NCBI GenBank assembly: GCA_907163375.1
Contig: CAJQUW010000944.1
Location: 55,940 to 119,939 of the forward strand
Length of the DNA: 64,000 nucleotides
Reading direction: 5' to 3'
Source of the DNA: Prostheceraeus crozeri
Taxonomy: Eukaryota; Platyhelminthes; Polycladida; Euryleptidae
Shown here: piece by piece, positions 33,441 to 45,500 of the stretch
Position numbering within the stretch: position 1 is the stretch's first letter
Layout of the letters: each line of letters starts with the position of its first letter
Made by a program: the position numbers and the translations under genes
Notes under the pieces: generated by a model
Databases searched by the model: none
Told to the model about the DNA's origin: nothing
The model's input: only the letters and a program-made list of their open reading frames with translations

Positions 33441-34205
33441 ATAAATACATTAAAAAACTACGTGTTATACAATAGGTAGAGTGTCGACCTAAAAGAAGAA
33501 TCTGTATACAGTGAAAATATTTATATCAAAAGATTTAGCTTTTCACGGAGATTGCGTTTCTGCGGTTCAAAACATTATTTGAGCAGTTTTCAAAAAGGAA
33601 TCAAGCATCTTAACTAAGCAGATATCAAGATGATTACCAAGGAATTTCATGAACTGCATTATAATGGAAGTCTTCTTGAAAAAGTCGCGGTATTATTCGT
33701 GCTTTCTTGACTGAATTTTCATGTTTTTAAGTCAATTTTCACCGGCATGAATTTATGATTCACTATAAATTCATGTTTCATTTCTTGAATCTCAATGGTG
33801 ATGTGGACCCATTTTCATCTTTCAAAGTTAATTGAAATCATTGTCTTTGATTATGTGATTTTTCTCTGTCAGTGACAGGTTCCTTGTGATACGATCACGC
33901 GTAAGAAAATACTCTTGAGGTTGAGCATGAAAGTAACATGAACCCATCGAATTGCTTATTCAACAAACATTAAATCTCCAAGCCTTCATGACACTGAGAA
34001 TCTGCTTGCATTATAATCATGATCATTCAATTCCGTGGCAATTTCTTCAAAACTCCAAAAATTTGCATATATCACTTTTGGTTACAATTACCAACTATAT
34101 CCCCCTCGAGTTCATCTAATAAAATTGAAAGTGTTTACACATTGGGGATTTAGTAAATGCGGAGTTACCACCAAAGATATTTAATTGTTTAAAAGGGCTA
34201 GATGA
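33432..34205 (+). mobile_element. R-family element copy 2
   Basis: It starts at the end of copy 1 (ATAGAGTAATAAAT ... AATAGGTAGAGTGTCGACC). It carries the family landmarks TTATTTGAGCAGTTTTC, TTTCACCGGCATGAATTTATG, ATACTCTTGAGGTTGAGCAT and TTGGGGATTTAGTAAATGCG. An internal segment present in copies 1 and 3 is deleted. Confidence 0.65.
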
Positions 34206-34209
34206 GAAA

Positions 34210-35530
34210 TAGATGCTTAAAATTGAACCCATTTTAGTACGGTCCTTATCGTGGCAAAAAAAGCATTACGGCAATTGGGCAAAATTGCTGTTTTGTCGTT
34301 TGCACGATGTGCAATGCGACAAAAAGCCTTGGAAATGGCACATGATGTAAAGCATAATTCACTGATATTATATGATAAGTTTCAAGAATATTCATTCAGT
34401 AGTTTCTCTGATAAAAATTGTCAAAGATGAGAGCGGTAATTCAGCAATTTAGTGCACTACTATCAATTTGGAAGAAAAAATATTCAGATGAAGACTGATG
34501 GCGTGTTGATGAGCAGTCAACTCCCTTTGTAGAATTCATGACTATCAACAAATTCAGTGAGAATCCGAATATTACACTGAGGAATTGGCTATTAATAAGG
34601 CTCAGCCATCTCAACAACGCTCTTCGAAATTCACCAGGCTGAAACTACAACATGGATCCATGTATTGCAAACAATTAACAGAGGGCATTTTAGGTCCAAG
34701 TGGAATCGATCATCGGATGTCTGTCAATGTCAAAAATGTTGTCAATGTGCATTGTATAACATGCGTAATATATGTTGTTTGTTTTTATTTGCTTAAGCCA
34801 ATTTTATATCAAATTTTCTGATAATTCATACATTTTTTTGTTGTATCAGGTAATTTCTTATCGCAAAATAACATTTACACGTTAGATTATTGCCAAGCTT
34901 GGCAATTGCGTCTGGCGTGGTCGGTCACCGGTGGGTACAACAACGATATACATGTTCAACCATAGCCAGGCCCCGTACTTTGTACAAAGAAACAGTCTCA
35001 CTATGTATGATCAAAAGTAAAGACGCGGTTCATTTTTCAGTTCAGAAAAGTCATTTAGTCATGTATTTGGTGAACTGTAGGCGAACTTCACTCTGCGTTA
35101 ATCTAAAAATGAAACAATTGGTTTTCATCTGTGTTATTCCTATTTAACATGCGCTCTTCACATTTAATAATCAGTTGACATAAAATCAAAGACAATGGAC
35201 AAATACATTATCTCTGCATAAAATAATGCAATGAAGTCAAATTGAAAGATTTGTATCAACAGGGTACTCATATTTACAACTGCGTTTTGCAAAACATCTG
35301 AAAAAGTAGAATGTTTCACTTTTATTTGTTGAAATTTGGACGTTGTTTTTAGACACATTTAAAATTTCTTGATTCATTATTAAAATGCGTTTTAGTTCTG
35401 AAATTGCTAAAAAGAGACACTGAAAAGGAATATTTGTTGCTCGCTTACAAATATTTTCAAATTCATGCAATATCAGCTGACTTTTGCTGGTTTCGTTGCA
35501 CACAAGGTAAAACACGTCTATTTCCTATCT
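34210..35530. other. No gene recognised
   Basis: AT-rich sequence between R copy 2 and the first hAT-like copy. The open frames of up to 92 codons show no known motif. Confidence 0.5.
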
Positions 35531-35540
35531 AGCCTTTTAT

Positions 35541-36206
35541 CAGGGATGCGGAGTCCTATCATTTTGATAGGACTCCGACTCCGGGTGGCCAATATATAAA
35601 GCCTAGTTTTTGAAAAATTTGGTAATCTACATCATTGACTATTATAGGCTTACCTGAATCTATTTTTAGGGATCATTGTTGTATCAGTTGTCAATCGTTT
35701 TCGATGAAAGTTGATCAAATGTCGCTTTCAGTTGAATGCATGCGACTCGGCTCCTCCCATCTTGTTGATGTGTGCTTCACACGGGTTTTCCCCAGTCTCT
35801 ATCAGGCAAGAAATCCCCCAGCCTTCTCAAAAAAATATGAGTACTCTTTCAATTTAAATATGCCCTTTAGAGGACCCATCACACACGATTAACGTGAGGG
35901 TAGGAGGATAATGTTCTCAAACAAACTAGTATTTCATTTTTGTCTCTGATGTGACCTTTGGTGCGTAGGTGTGATCGAGGCTAGGAACTGAATCACCGAG
36001 TGAAAAGACAATCCTTTTTCACTATCACGGTTCATTCCCTCAACTATTACAAGCTTTGCATGCAGCAGTGTCTCTGTACTTTTGTTTGATGGAGAAAGTT
36101 GACATCAAGACAGTGACAGCTATGCACTAGGATAAATAATTTATTTGTAGACTTTTTTGTTGTAGATCATTTGATAGGACTCCGGGACTCCGACTCCGCA
36201 TCCCTG
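35541..36206 (+). mobile_element. Non-autonomous hAT-like element (CAGGGATGCGGAGTC family), copy 1
   Basis: The ends are CAGGGATGCGGAGTCC and GACTCCGCATCCCTG. The near-terminal regions are built from GGAGTC/GACTCC words that can pair with each other. Flanking octamers CCTTTTAT and CCCTCTAT match at 6 of 8 positions, as expected for an aged hAT target duplication. The interior is shared with the copies at 37699 and 55135 and holds a 62-codon frame open in all three (here 35704-35892). Confidence 0.8.
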
Positions 36207-36252
36207 CCCTCTATAATATTAAATATCTTTGGTTACCACTCTACCTAGCCTA

Positions 36253-37028
36253 CCCTGTGGGAACGAATCTTGCGAAAAACTGGCGAATGTCAGCTGCAGA
36301 ATATCATGCTAGAGTTCAGTCATATTTGCGGGATATTCGCTGGCGAAGTTCGCCAGCGACAATTCGCGCTCTATATGTTACCTTTTACTTTTGACTTTCT
36401 CTCTTATTTTCTTTAGTAATCCGCCTCTACAGCCGAGGGTCTATTCTCTCCCTCACCTCCTCACTATCCCCCACTAATGGCTAATCTATCAAAGAAATAA
36501 ATGCAGACTATCATTCATTGATAATGATTAAAATATAGAGAATCCGCATATATCAATTTTCATAACATCTCTTGACATTCAATAATTTACAACAATGATA
36601 AATATTTGAATAATGTCATAGTATTTACTGCGACATTTATGGAAGATAAATACTGTTTTTAGTTTAAGCCTTCGTGAATTAAAAAAAGATCCCTTTTTAT
36701 CAGATCAGACTGAGTATACAATATATTTTCATGTGAAGGTAATATACGAACATTACTACTTACCACAAATTAGTTGCTACAATATCCACGATTTCGCTGG
36801 CTGGCGAAAAATCAGCTCGCATTAGTAACCAAATATCTACCAACCAATTATAGCAACTTTTTCGCCACTTGTCGTTTTTTAATTTTACACATGTTTTTGG
36901 ATAAATTATGACCATTTTCACATGCGGAGATAGTTTTTACACGAAAATGAACCTTTAAAAAAATTATCCACAAAATCGCTACCTCGCCAGATAATCTGTT
37001 GATATTAGCAAGATGCGTTCCCACAGGG
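36253..37028. mobile_element. TIR element, 776 bp, TA target
   Basis: The 21-bp inverted ends differ at one base: CCCTGTGGGAACGAATCTTG on the left, and CCCTGTGGGAACGCATCTTG on the opposite strand at the right. TA flanks both ends (36251-36252 and 37029-37030). GGCGAA/TTCGCC words near both ends extend the foldback. It sits in R-family sequence, which resumes with CCTACTCTATG. It has no coding capacity. Confidence 0.75.
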
Positions 37029-37139
37029 TACCTACTCTATGTCTCCAAGGATGTCAAGACACGCAGGATCTTTAAAATACAATCATTCCTTCTGTATTAC
37101 TTAAACATGATCAGTCAATTTCGAGGTACATTATTCAAA

Positions 37140-37698
37140 ACCATAAAGTAATATAGGTAGTGTTGACTCAAAAAGTATCTGTATACATGTACAGTGAAAA
37201 CTTTTATATCAAAAGATTCAGTTTTTTGCGGAGATTACGTTCCCGTGGTCCAAAAAATTATTTGAGCACTTTTGAAAAAAGTCAAAATTTGCTTATTTAT
37301 AAACTACCGAGATGACTCTCCTATATCATAGTATGAAACAAGTTGGATATCAAAAGGAATGAATATTTGCTGAAAAGCATCATAGCTATGCGGAAATCAA
37401 GCTCATTATCAAGGGAATCTCATGAATTGTATAATAATGAAAGTCTTCATGAAAAAATCGCGATCGTATTCGCGCTTTCTTGGCTAGAATTTCAAGTTTT
37501 AATTCAATTTTCATCGGCATGGCTTTATGATTCAATAAATTCATGTTTAATTTCTTGAATCTGAACAGCTATGCAAACCCATTCACATCTTTCAAAGTGA
37601 ATTGAAATCATTGTCTTTGATTCTGCTATTTTACTCTTCCATTCACGATGTCTGTGACATATGATCACGTTTAAGAAAATACTCTTGAGGTTGAGCAT
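37140..37698 (+). mobile_element. R-family element copy 3 / left arm of a palindrome
   Basis: It begins TAATATAGGTAGTGTTGACTC. It shares the family landmarks and stops at TTGAGCAT where a hAT-like element inserted. Its first ~500 bp are repeated almost exactly, in reverse, at 38412-38935. Confidence 0.75.
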
Positions 37699-38411
37699 CA
37701 GGGATGCGGAGTCCGAGTCGGACTCCCGGAGTCCTATCATTTTTGCTGGAGTCGGAGTGCTATCAAATGATAGGACTCCAGACTCCGGCCTAAGACCCGA
37801 AACATAATACAAACAGATTATTTATCCTAGTGCATAGCTGTCACTGTCTTGATGTCAACTTTCTCCATCAAACAAAAGTACAGAGACACTGCTGCATGCA
37901 AAGCCTGTAATAGTTGAGGGAATGAACCGTGATAGTGAAAAAGGATTGCCTTTTCACTCGGTGATTTAGTAGAGAAGACAAGCCTTCCTAGCCTCGATCA
38001 CACCTACGCACCAAAGGTCACATCAGAGACAAAAATGAAATACTAGTTTGTTTGAGAACATTATCCTCCTACCCTCACGTTAATCGTGTGTGATGGGTCC
38101 TCTAAAGCGCATATTTAAATTGAAAGAGTACTCATATTTTTTTGAGAAGGATGGGGGATTTCTTGCCTGATAGAGACTGGGGAAAACCCGTGTGAAGCAC
38201 ACATCAAGAAGATGGGAGGAGCCGAGTCGCATGCATCCAACTGAAAGCGACATTTGATCAACTTTCATCGAAAACGATTGACAACTGATACATCAATGAT
38301 CCCTAAAAATAGGTTCAGGTAAGCTTATAATGATCTATGAGGCTACCAGTAAATTTTTGAACAAAGGCTTTATATATTGGCCACCCGGAGTCGGAGTCGG
38401 AGTCCTATCAA
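37699..38411 (-). mobile_element. hAT-like CAGGGATGCGGAGTC element, copy 2, right end lost
   Basis: The left end CAGGGATGCGGAGTCC is intact; the interior matches copies 1 and 3. The right side stops at GGAGTCCTATCAAAAG without the terminal CCGCATCCCTG, where an inverted R segment begins. The break coincides with the centre of the R palindrome. Confidence 0.75.
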
Positions 38412-38935
38412 AAGCAACAGAATCAAAGACAAGGATTTAAATCAGCTTTGAAAGATGTAATGGGTCCACATCAGTATTCAGATTCAAGAAATTAAACATG
38501 AATTTAGCAAAGGGAGTTTAGTGAATCATTAAATCATGCCGGTGAAAATAGAATTAAAACTTGAAATTCTAGCCAAGAAAGCGCGAATACGATCGCGATT
38601 TTTTCATGAAGACTTTCATTATTATACAATTCATGAGATTCCCTTGATAATGAGCTTGATTTCCGCATAGCTATGATGCTTTTCAGCAAATATTCATTCC
38701 TTTTGATATCCAACTTGTTTCATACTATGATATAGGAGAGTCATCTCGGTAGTTTATAAATAAGCAAATTTTGACTTTTTTCAAAAGTGCTCAAATAATT
38801 TTTTGGACCACGGGAACGTAATCTCCGCAAAAAACTGAATCTTTTGATATAAAAGTTTTCACTGTACATGTATACAGATAATTTTTTGAGTCAACACCAC
38901 CTATATATCCCTACTCTATGGTCGGCACACTTCTT
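38412..38935 (-). repeat. Inverted R segment, right arm of the palindrome
   Basis: This is the complement of 37140-37635 with very few differences. For example, GCGAATACGATCGCGATTTT pairs with its mirror at 37460. The high identity indicates a recent inverted duplication or gene conversion between arms. Confidence 0.8.
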
Positions 38936-38939
38936 AATT

Positions 38940-39345
38940 GCTCTTTCAGTGGCAGGCAGGCAGGCATGTCTGGCTTGTGATATGATCACGATCAAGAAAA
39001 TGCTTTTGGAAAGTACTTTTATTTCTGTGGCTGATCATGTTTAAGTAGTCACCCACCGATCTCCTAAATTAATAAACATTACATCTCTAAGGTTGACATG
39101 GCGAGTGGGATCTGTAAAGTGCTATTCATCCTTCTCTTTTTCCATAATGATCAGTGAAATCTGTGTACATCAAAGGTGTACATGTACATAGATTCTGCAA
39201 AGTATTCTGCATATCTCACGATTGCTACTGCATGGGTCTCAGTGCGAATCCATTCAATGACAAACTGCACACTTATTGGGGATAAAATAATTCTGAGTCT
39301 CTAGTCCAGCTAATATATTTGCTCCATGGCTTGCTCATGATGCCT
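38940..39345 (+). mobile_element. R-family fragment (3' half)
   Basis: CTCTTTCAGTGGCAGG, TGATATGATCACGATCAAGA, AATAAACATTACATCTCTAA and TTATTGGGGATAAA follow the order of the second half of R copies 1 and 2. Confidence 0.55.
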
Positions 39346-39890
39346 AGTTATGGTGCTGATAGATATATAGACATCAGATCATAATGTTTACAGTAGGTTG
39401 TAGACAGTACAGCGATATATGTGCTTTAGGGCGAACATGTGCACAAAAGAACACATCTTCCATGTTGTCTTTAGACATCAAATGGAATTTTTCTCCAATT
39501 AATTAGCAACAACTAGATTTACATGGTTCGTCATGTGGGAGAATATGTAATCTACAATGAAATAGTGCACGCATCACTACATTCACAGACATCGAACATT
39601 AATCATTAAGGTCTTAACCTAGTTGTTGTTGTCCGATGTCTATGACTACATTAGTTTGAAATTAGGTCAATAATACCATGTTTTTAATTTCAGTGTGCAA
39701 GCAACAAAAACTGTTCTTTATCAGCGAGAATGTCATAATTTTTGACTAAAATGTCATCAGAATTATGATTTCCTGATTTCCATGATGATTCCCTGACTCA
39801 CTTAGACGTGTTTGTCCATGGTAACACCAATAATCCGTAGTAACAAATAAACACAGTAGATTCAAACTTTCGTGTGTATTGGAGAAAGTC

Positions 39891-40277
39891 ATGAATCAGC
39901 TACAATCCTTGTTGCACGAAGCCCTGATTGAAACTAGACATGTGTCAAACTGTGCTATAATTCGCCGCAAAGATTCTACAATTCGAGCTTCATCGGTTGG
40001 TTTCAATCTCTTTCCAGAACAAGTTCAGTCCTTGATAGAAGCATTCAAAAATCCTCCACAGACTAGAGAGGATGGTGTTTTATTTGAAAATAAACTTTAT
40101 AGATGCATAAGGGCAGACAAGAATGCTATTTACGCGAAATCAAGCAAACGCGGTCTTATAATGGTGCGGACTAACACACTTTTGATCGTTGCAACCTACA
40201 GTGACTCGATGCACCCTAGCATATGTGTGGAAGCATGTGAAAAGTTAGCAGATTACTTTAAGGAAAAGGGAAAGTAG
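39891..40277 (+). CDS. PFN4: Profilin-4, intronless
   Basis: The 128-residue protein matches the profilin-4 branch in length (human 129 aa) and along its whole course: MNQLQSLLHEAL at the N-terminus, ASSVGFNLFPEQVQ, LFENKLYRCIRADKNAIYAK, VRTNTLLIVATYSDSMHPS and a C-terminal EKLADYFKEKGK. The ATG at 39891 is the natural start; upstream in-frame codons have no Met. Profilin-4 is a divergent, mainly testis-expressed profilin. It binds phospholipids and has weak or no actin and poly-proline binding in mammals; it is tied to spermatid acrosome and manchette formation. The whole CDS lies in one exon, whereas vertebrate PFN4 is split. No poly-A tract or flanking duplication marks it as a recent retrocopy. 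An AATAAA lies at about 40620. Confidence 0.93.
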   Translation: MNQLQSLLHEALIETRHVSNCAIIRRKDSTIRASSVGFNLFPEQVQSLIEAFKNPPQTREDGVLFENKLYRCIRADKNAIYAKSSKRGLIMVRTNTLLIVATYSDSMHPSICVEACEKLADYFKEKGK

Positions 40278-40699
40278 AAATTTTGTATATATTTTGTGAA
40301 ACAAGAAGATTTGAAAAAAGAATTTCTACCTACTTTCTCTTTTTAATTAGTCTTGGGCGGCACTTAGTCTGTTTTTCATTACTTTGGAGTTCAGGTGAAG
40401 ACTTTTGTTAGGCCGTCCGTGCATGAAAATGTGAACAAGGTTTGACACTTTGAAGTCATGCGTTCATTGTATGTACAACTCAAGAAAATGTATTACTGTC
40501 GGGGTCCAGTTGAGGCTCTACGGGAAGATGACGTATCACAGCTGCCGAAGATGTGGTTCAAAATATTTGAACAGATGGTGGGCCAACACCGACTCCAAAA
40601 TGTCGCTTTGGGTGCACTAATAAACAATTGATGTAGGACAGTAAAGTTAAGTAAACCATTTGTCCGACAGCAGCGGAATTAGTTCTGAGAAAATTCTAG

Positions 40700-41040
40700 A
40701 CTACGTACATAGGCTTGTTCCGCGGGATTACTTAATATTTCATGCAGCTAACATGGGTTCCAATATGTTGGGAAAACTACTCAATCTTAAGATGCTAGAC
40801 TGAATGGTCAACGTCACCATGCATCCTCAAACATACTACTTTTCGTTGTGAGTACATCAGGCAAGAAGGTCATAATTTTTGCAATCTTGGATTACAAATT
40901 ATAGACCATGTTGAGTCCACCTTTTTAGATAACTCTGATCCTAGAGACCCTAGGGAACTTCTTAAGAAAGAAGATTTTGGACAAAAACACTGTACAATCT
41001 TGCCACTTGGCTTAAAACATAGACTTCAAGGTTTTGGCTG
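40700..41040 (+). pseudogene. PLE GIY-YIG endonuclease fragment (copy 1)
   Basis: The frame gives GFQYVGKTTQS and DARLNG; later frames give a histidine-containing segment and a LLKKEDF block, which is the end of PLE nuclease domains. It is degraded, with several breaks, and has no RT upstream. The same family recurs at 42400-43030. Confidence 0.65.
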
Positions 41041-41044
41041 TGTC

Positions 41045-42395
41045 TCTAAAACCTCCCTACACAAGCACTACGTCGTCTCCAGTCATTAGAGGGCCTAGTC
41101 ACATGAATCACCGTAATAAGAAACATGTCTCAAGGTGAAAATAGGGACCCACAGAGAAATTCATTCTCAAAGGGGCACGGGTCAGTTTAGAAAATTGAAT
41201 GCACTTGTGAGGACTTATTGGAAAACGCCGGATTTTCACAAAACTCTTGTCCTCGGACTTATGAATAATTTAATGGAAACTGATCGGATTATATGGCAGC
41301 GATGTGTTGCCAGAAAGATCTCGTAGAACTTCTTTTCACACATACATCAATTTATCGATTATGCCTTTCTCTTTCTGCCCTTTTGTGATAGCGTCCGTCT
41401 AAGTCTCGGCCACTTAACTGCAGCAAAGAATTCTGCTCTTTTCCTGGCTATCCCGGGAAACAGCATAGCTAGTATTTGTTGTAGAAATGTATAGTGGAGA
41501 TCAGCTGATTATCTTATAGGCATGCGGAGTCTTTTCTTGAGTTGTTAGCCTACTGATGATGATTATCTCGGTGGGTTCTTCCCGTCATTACAAGAGTGAC
41601 TCTTCTGAAGTACTTAGAAGCTCTTAAGAATTAGAGATTCATTTTACCTCATCAACAATTTCTGGTCAACTCTGCATTAAAAAATAAGCAAGTTGAATCT
41701 ACAGTGCTCAAATGTGAAGTCAAGTTAAAATCGCAGATTTTTAGTAAAAAACTTCGTGGAATTTAAGTATTAAATAAGACTTGCTTACTATTCCCTGTAT
41801 TAAAGTGCTTGCTAAGCAGTCGGTGTGCAGCGGGCGCGCATGAAGGAGGGAAACCCACGATCTCTGTCAATATACTATTTAGAGTATTTAAGAGATTGTT
41901 CTATGATCTCAACGTGATAAGTTCAAAAAACATACAAAAATCAAATCAGTGATGATTCTTTTCAGTTTGCATCGGATCGATTTCACAAATAACACTGTGT
42001 TTGGGCAGATTTTATGGCAATTAGGTTGTGAACACAGCTTCTCGCAACATCCATCCTATTTCTGGCAGATTTTCAAATTTCTGCCTATTAACTGATGTCC
42101 ACTAATTTTTTGATTGATATTATCTTCAACTAACCGTTTTCCCCATAATAGTGATCATGTTGCTACGAAGTTAAAATAAAGAAGTTCCTTAAGATTGCAG
42201 AACCACACGTAGAGCAAAATTACAGTCACTCTTTCAGAAGTGATCTTTTCAGAAGTATGTCTTTCAGCATGATGTCGACAGAAGAGTCGGGGTGGAGTCG
42301 ATGACGATAGCACTGCAAAATGATCGGACCTATGTCCGCCTCAGCGAGGCAGCCCCTCGTCAATAGGTTGCAGTCCGGCCTGTTGCCCTTGCACT
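41045..42395. other. No gene recognised
   Basis: Sequence between two PLE nuclease fragments. A 63-codon frame at 41135-41326 has no known motif. Confidence 0.45.
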
Positions 42396-42399
42396 TTGA

Positions 42400-43030
42400 G
42401 AGCACACAGTCCTAGAATTTTGCTTTATTCGACAAGGGGTAACATTAAAACTTTGCTTGCTTTCTTGCTTTCCCACTTGCGGCTTCTAGATTTAAGTACC
42501 ATTACCCCTACAGTATTAAGAAAAAAGCTTATGCAGCCGACAGCACAAGTGTTTTTTCTATTGACAGTTGTAATAGAAAGGATTGTTTGTTTTGTAGGTC
42601 CATACATAAATCTTCCTTTTTCGTCTCAAACACCACTAGAAATGCTTTTGCAAATCCAGCTTTGTAATCTATCTCATTTCTTGCTGCGAATGTGGGTTCC
42701 AATATGTTGGCAAGACTACCCAATCTCTAAATGCCAGATTGAATGGTCACGATCACCATGCATCCTCAAAACCCACTACTTTCCTTTATGAGCACTTTAG
42801 GCAAGATGGTCACACAGAATTCGATTCATATGCGCGCGCTTCCGTTTCCTAGAAAGGAAGAATTGTATGCAACCTTAATATCGAAATGGCACATCACAGA
42901 ATTAGACAACTTGCTCCTTCTCGAATGGATCATTCGTGTATCACTATTGGAATGCTATTGGAAATGGCAAACAATAAGCTGTCAGCAGAGCACAACAGAG
43001 CCAGTGAGAGATGCGTACGTGCTGTGATAT
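42400..43030 (+). pseudogene. PLE linker plus GIY-YIG endonuclease fragment (copy 2)
   Basis: A cysteine linker (SCNRKDCLFC) precedes IYLISCCECGFQYVGKTTQS, LNARLNGHDHHASS and FLYEHFRQDGH. These are the GIY-YIG core of a Penelope-like element. Several frame changes are present. The 5' part of the same PLE family follows directly downstream at 43.1 kb. Confidence 0.75.
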
Positions 43031-43846
43031 TACTTCGCACACACCAAAACGCACATTGATGCCTGGCTTCGATTCAGTGTATGCACTAAACAGTGAGAAA
43101 TGCGGAGGAGAGGATGTGAAATCATCAAGTGAACTAATTTTCGTACGCCTGCTACTTTTTTAATAATGATCGGAAGGGCCAACATTATGGAGAAAACTTG
43201 TGCGCAATGATCTGAATTCTTCGAATCTGAAAGAATTTTTTGTCAATCGAAGCACTTTGCTGGAACTCACATTAATCCGCAAGCGACGCACGACTTTTTT
43301 CCTATCTCTGTAAGGTATAAGGAATTCCTTTTTGCCCACTTAATAGGTTCCTCGATGTTCCGTCAATTTCGTATTAATCACACTTCTAGAAAACCGAAGC
43401 AGATAAACAAAATATTTAATTCTGTGTTCCAACATGTTTACGAATTTTACATCACTGTGAAATCTTCAAGTCGTACCACACTTAAGCAAATTCTTTCTTT
43501 TACTCTGAGTAGGCCTGGTACCTGCTGATATCTAGTTGACTCCTTCTGTTCGAGATTCTTAAAAGTCGAATATATGGTTGATGAGGTCGACAGGGAAGTT
43601 AGTATTATCTCCTTTGAGTGCAAAGAAGTGGATCTCTTAAAAGTTACTTCTATTTTCACTTATTCCCATGTTAGTAGTATGCTGCCTAATCCAATTCGCA
43701 GTAAAATTCCGCTGCAAATCTTCCACAAATACACCACCCATATAGTAAGGAAACTTTTCAATTACAACCAAGTTTTAAAGAATATTTCAATTGATGAAAT
43801 CAAAGAATTCATTAACAAACCTTGTCTTTGTTCCAATTATATCTTC

Positions 43847-44572
43847 TAGTCCGGCAGCCAGAACGAGTTTCTGCAGGGAACGAGGCCGAAAGTGAGACCT
43901 TCACAGAATGATGTAAACCCCATGCCTACTACGAATCGGCACGTCTGCCGAGTTCTAGTGAGTTCCTCTTCTTGTCAGACAGGATAATAGAAAAACACAT
44001 GTAAATCCAATGGGATGCAGATTGCAGTTTTTGGCAAAAATGAAATTTTCTATGTTTTCTCTGATTAAACGAAAAGTACTAAGGCCAGAGTCATAATTTT
44101 TGGCATAGAATGTCTTCAGGTCATTTCCTTTCATGTTCATGCACCCCTGTCTATAAAAAAAAGCACGTTTAGATTTGGCGAGCCTCTTAATGTTCGCGAA
44201 CACAAACATTTTTAGCAACTTTATTCACATTCAATCACATTCTCACATACATTGCCGATCAGGTGCATGATAAAAGTAAAATGCACATGATAGGGAATGA
44301 CCTGAAGACATTCTATGCCAAAAATTATGACTCTGGCCTTAGTACTTTTCGTTTAATCAGAGAAAACAGAAAATTTCATTTTTGTCAAAAACTGCAATCT
44401 GCATCCCATTGGATTTACATGTGTTTTTCTATTATCCTGTCTGACAAGAAGAGGAACTCACTAGAACTCGGCAGACGTGCCGATTCGTAGTAGGCATGGG
44501 GTTTACATCATTCTGTGAAGGTCTCACTTTCGGCCTCGTTCCCTGCAGAAACTCGTTCTGGCTGCCGGACTA
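43847..44572. mobile_element. Foldback element copy B, 726 bp, in PLE coding sequence
   Basis: It starts TAGTCCGGCAGCC and ends GGCTGCCGGACTA. The arms are about 300 bp and near-perfect. TTC flanks both sides (43844-43846 and 44573-44575). Whole-length match to copy A at 18950 in opposite orientation. The arms are more alike than those of copy A, so this copy is younger. Confidence 0.85.
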
Positions 44573-44993
44573 TTCTGCTACAAGTCCGCTTCACAAGTGG
44601 TTACCGGTGATTTGAGTATTATTTCCAACCCAAACCTTAAGGATTTGATTGCAAGGGGTGCCATTTATAGAGAGCCTATTCACAAGTATTGGGATTTTGT
44701 TAAAGTCAGCCTTAAAAATGCATTTGTTACCTTCATTGAAAAGTCATGTAGAATATACGCCCTTAAGAATTCAGACTTCTTCAATTGGCCTGAGACTGTT
44801 CTTAAGATCATTGGCAATCACATCTCCTTCCTAAGTGCTAACTAACTATCCATCCTTTCCTTCGCACGAGATACTAAGATCCAAAGAGTGTAGAAACTTC
44901 ATTTCAAACTTTCAGAAGGAATGTGTTATTTCTCTAGCAGATAAGGCCGCCATCAATTTTGTCATAGTGTGTAAGAAGTCATAAGTTGTCATA

Positions 44994-45500
44994 GTGCTAA
45001 TGTACCTTATTGTCCTCTTGAACGAACTAGGCTTTGACTTTGACAGTTTCAATGCTGTTGGTAATCAAACCTACGCACCAATAATCTCTTCCATTAATGA
45101 CATTATTGCCGAACAGTGCACCGCCCTCAATGATTCTTTTGTTATAACGGTTAAAGATAGGTTTATGCTTTTACCTAAACTCTTCTGGGTACCTAAGTTG
45201 CACAAGAATCCGTATAAAAGCAGATTCATACCTGGCGCCAGGAACAGCACCTCCAAAGATTTGACCTTACTAGTTAACAAAGGCTTTCAATTAGTCCGGG
45301 ACAAGTTTAGTAGTTATTGCCTTTCCATCAGGAATAATTCGGGTGTGAATACCTTCTGGAGCATTAACTCTTCTGGGAAATTTCTAGACAGTATGTCGGG
45401 CTACTCTTTGCAAGCTTATAACTTCTCCACACTCTATGCAAACCTTAATTTAAACCAGGTTGAGGACTCCTTGAGAGGGTTATATGTGACATTTATTTAG
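44994..45500 (+). pseudogene. PLE reverse transcriptase core fragment
   Basis: A 168-codon open frame carries the N-terminal half of a Penelope-type RT: MLLPKLFWVPKLHKNPYKSR, KGFQLVRDKFSSYC, NTFWSINSSGKFLDSM and the first catalytic block, here YNFSTLYANLN (family usually YDFSTLYT). The active-site block lies further on in another frame. The element is dead. Confidence 0.78.
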
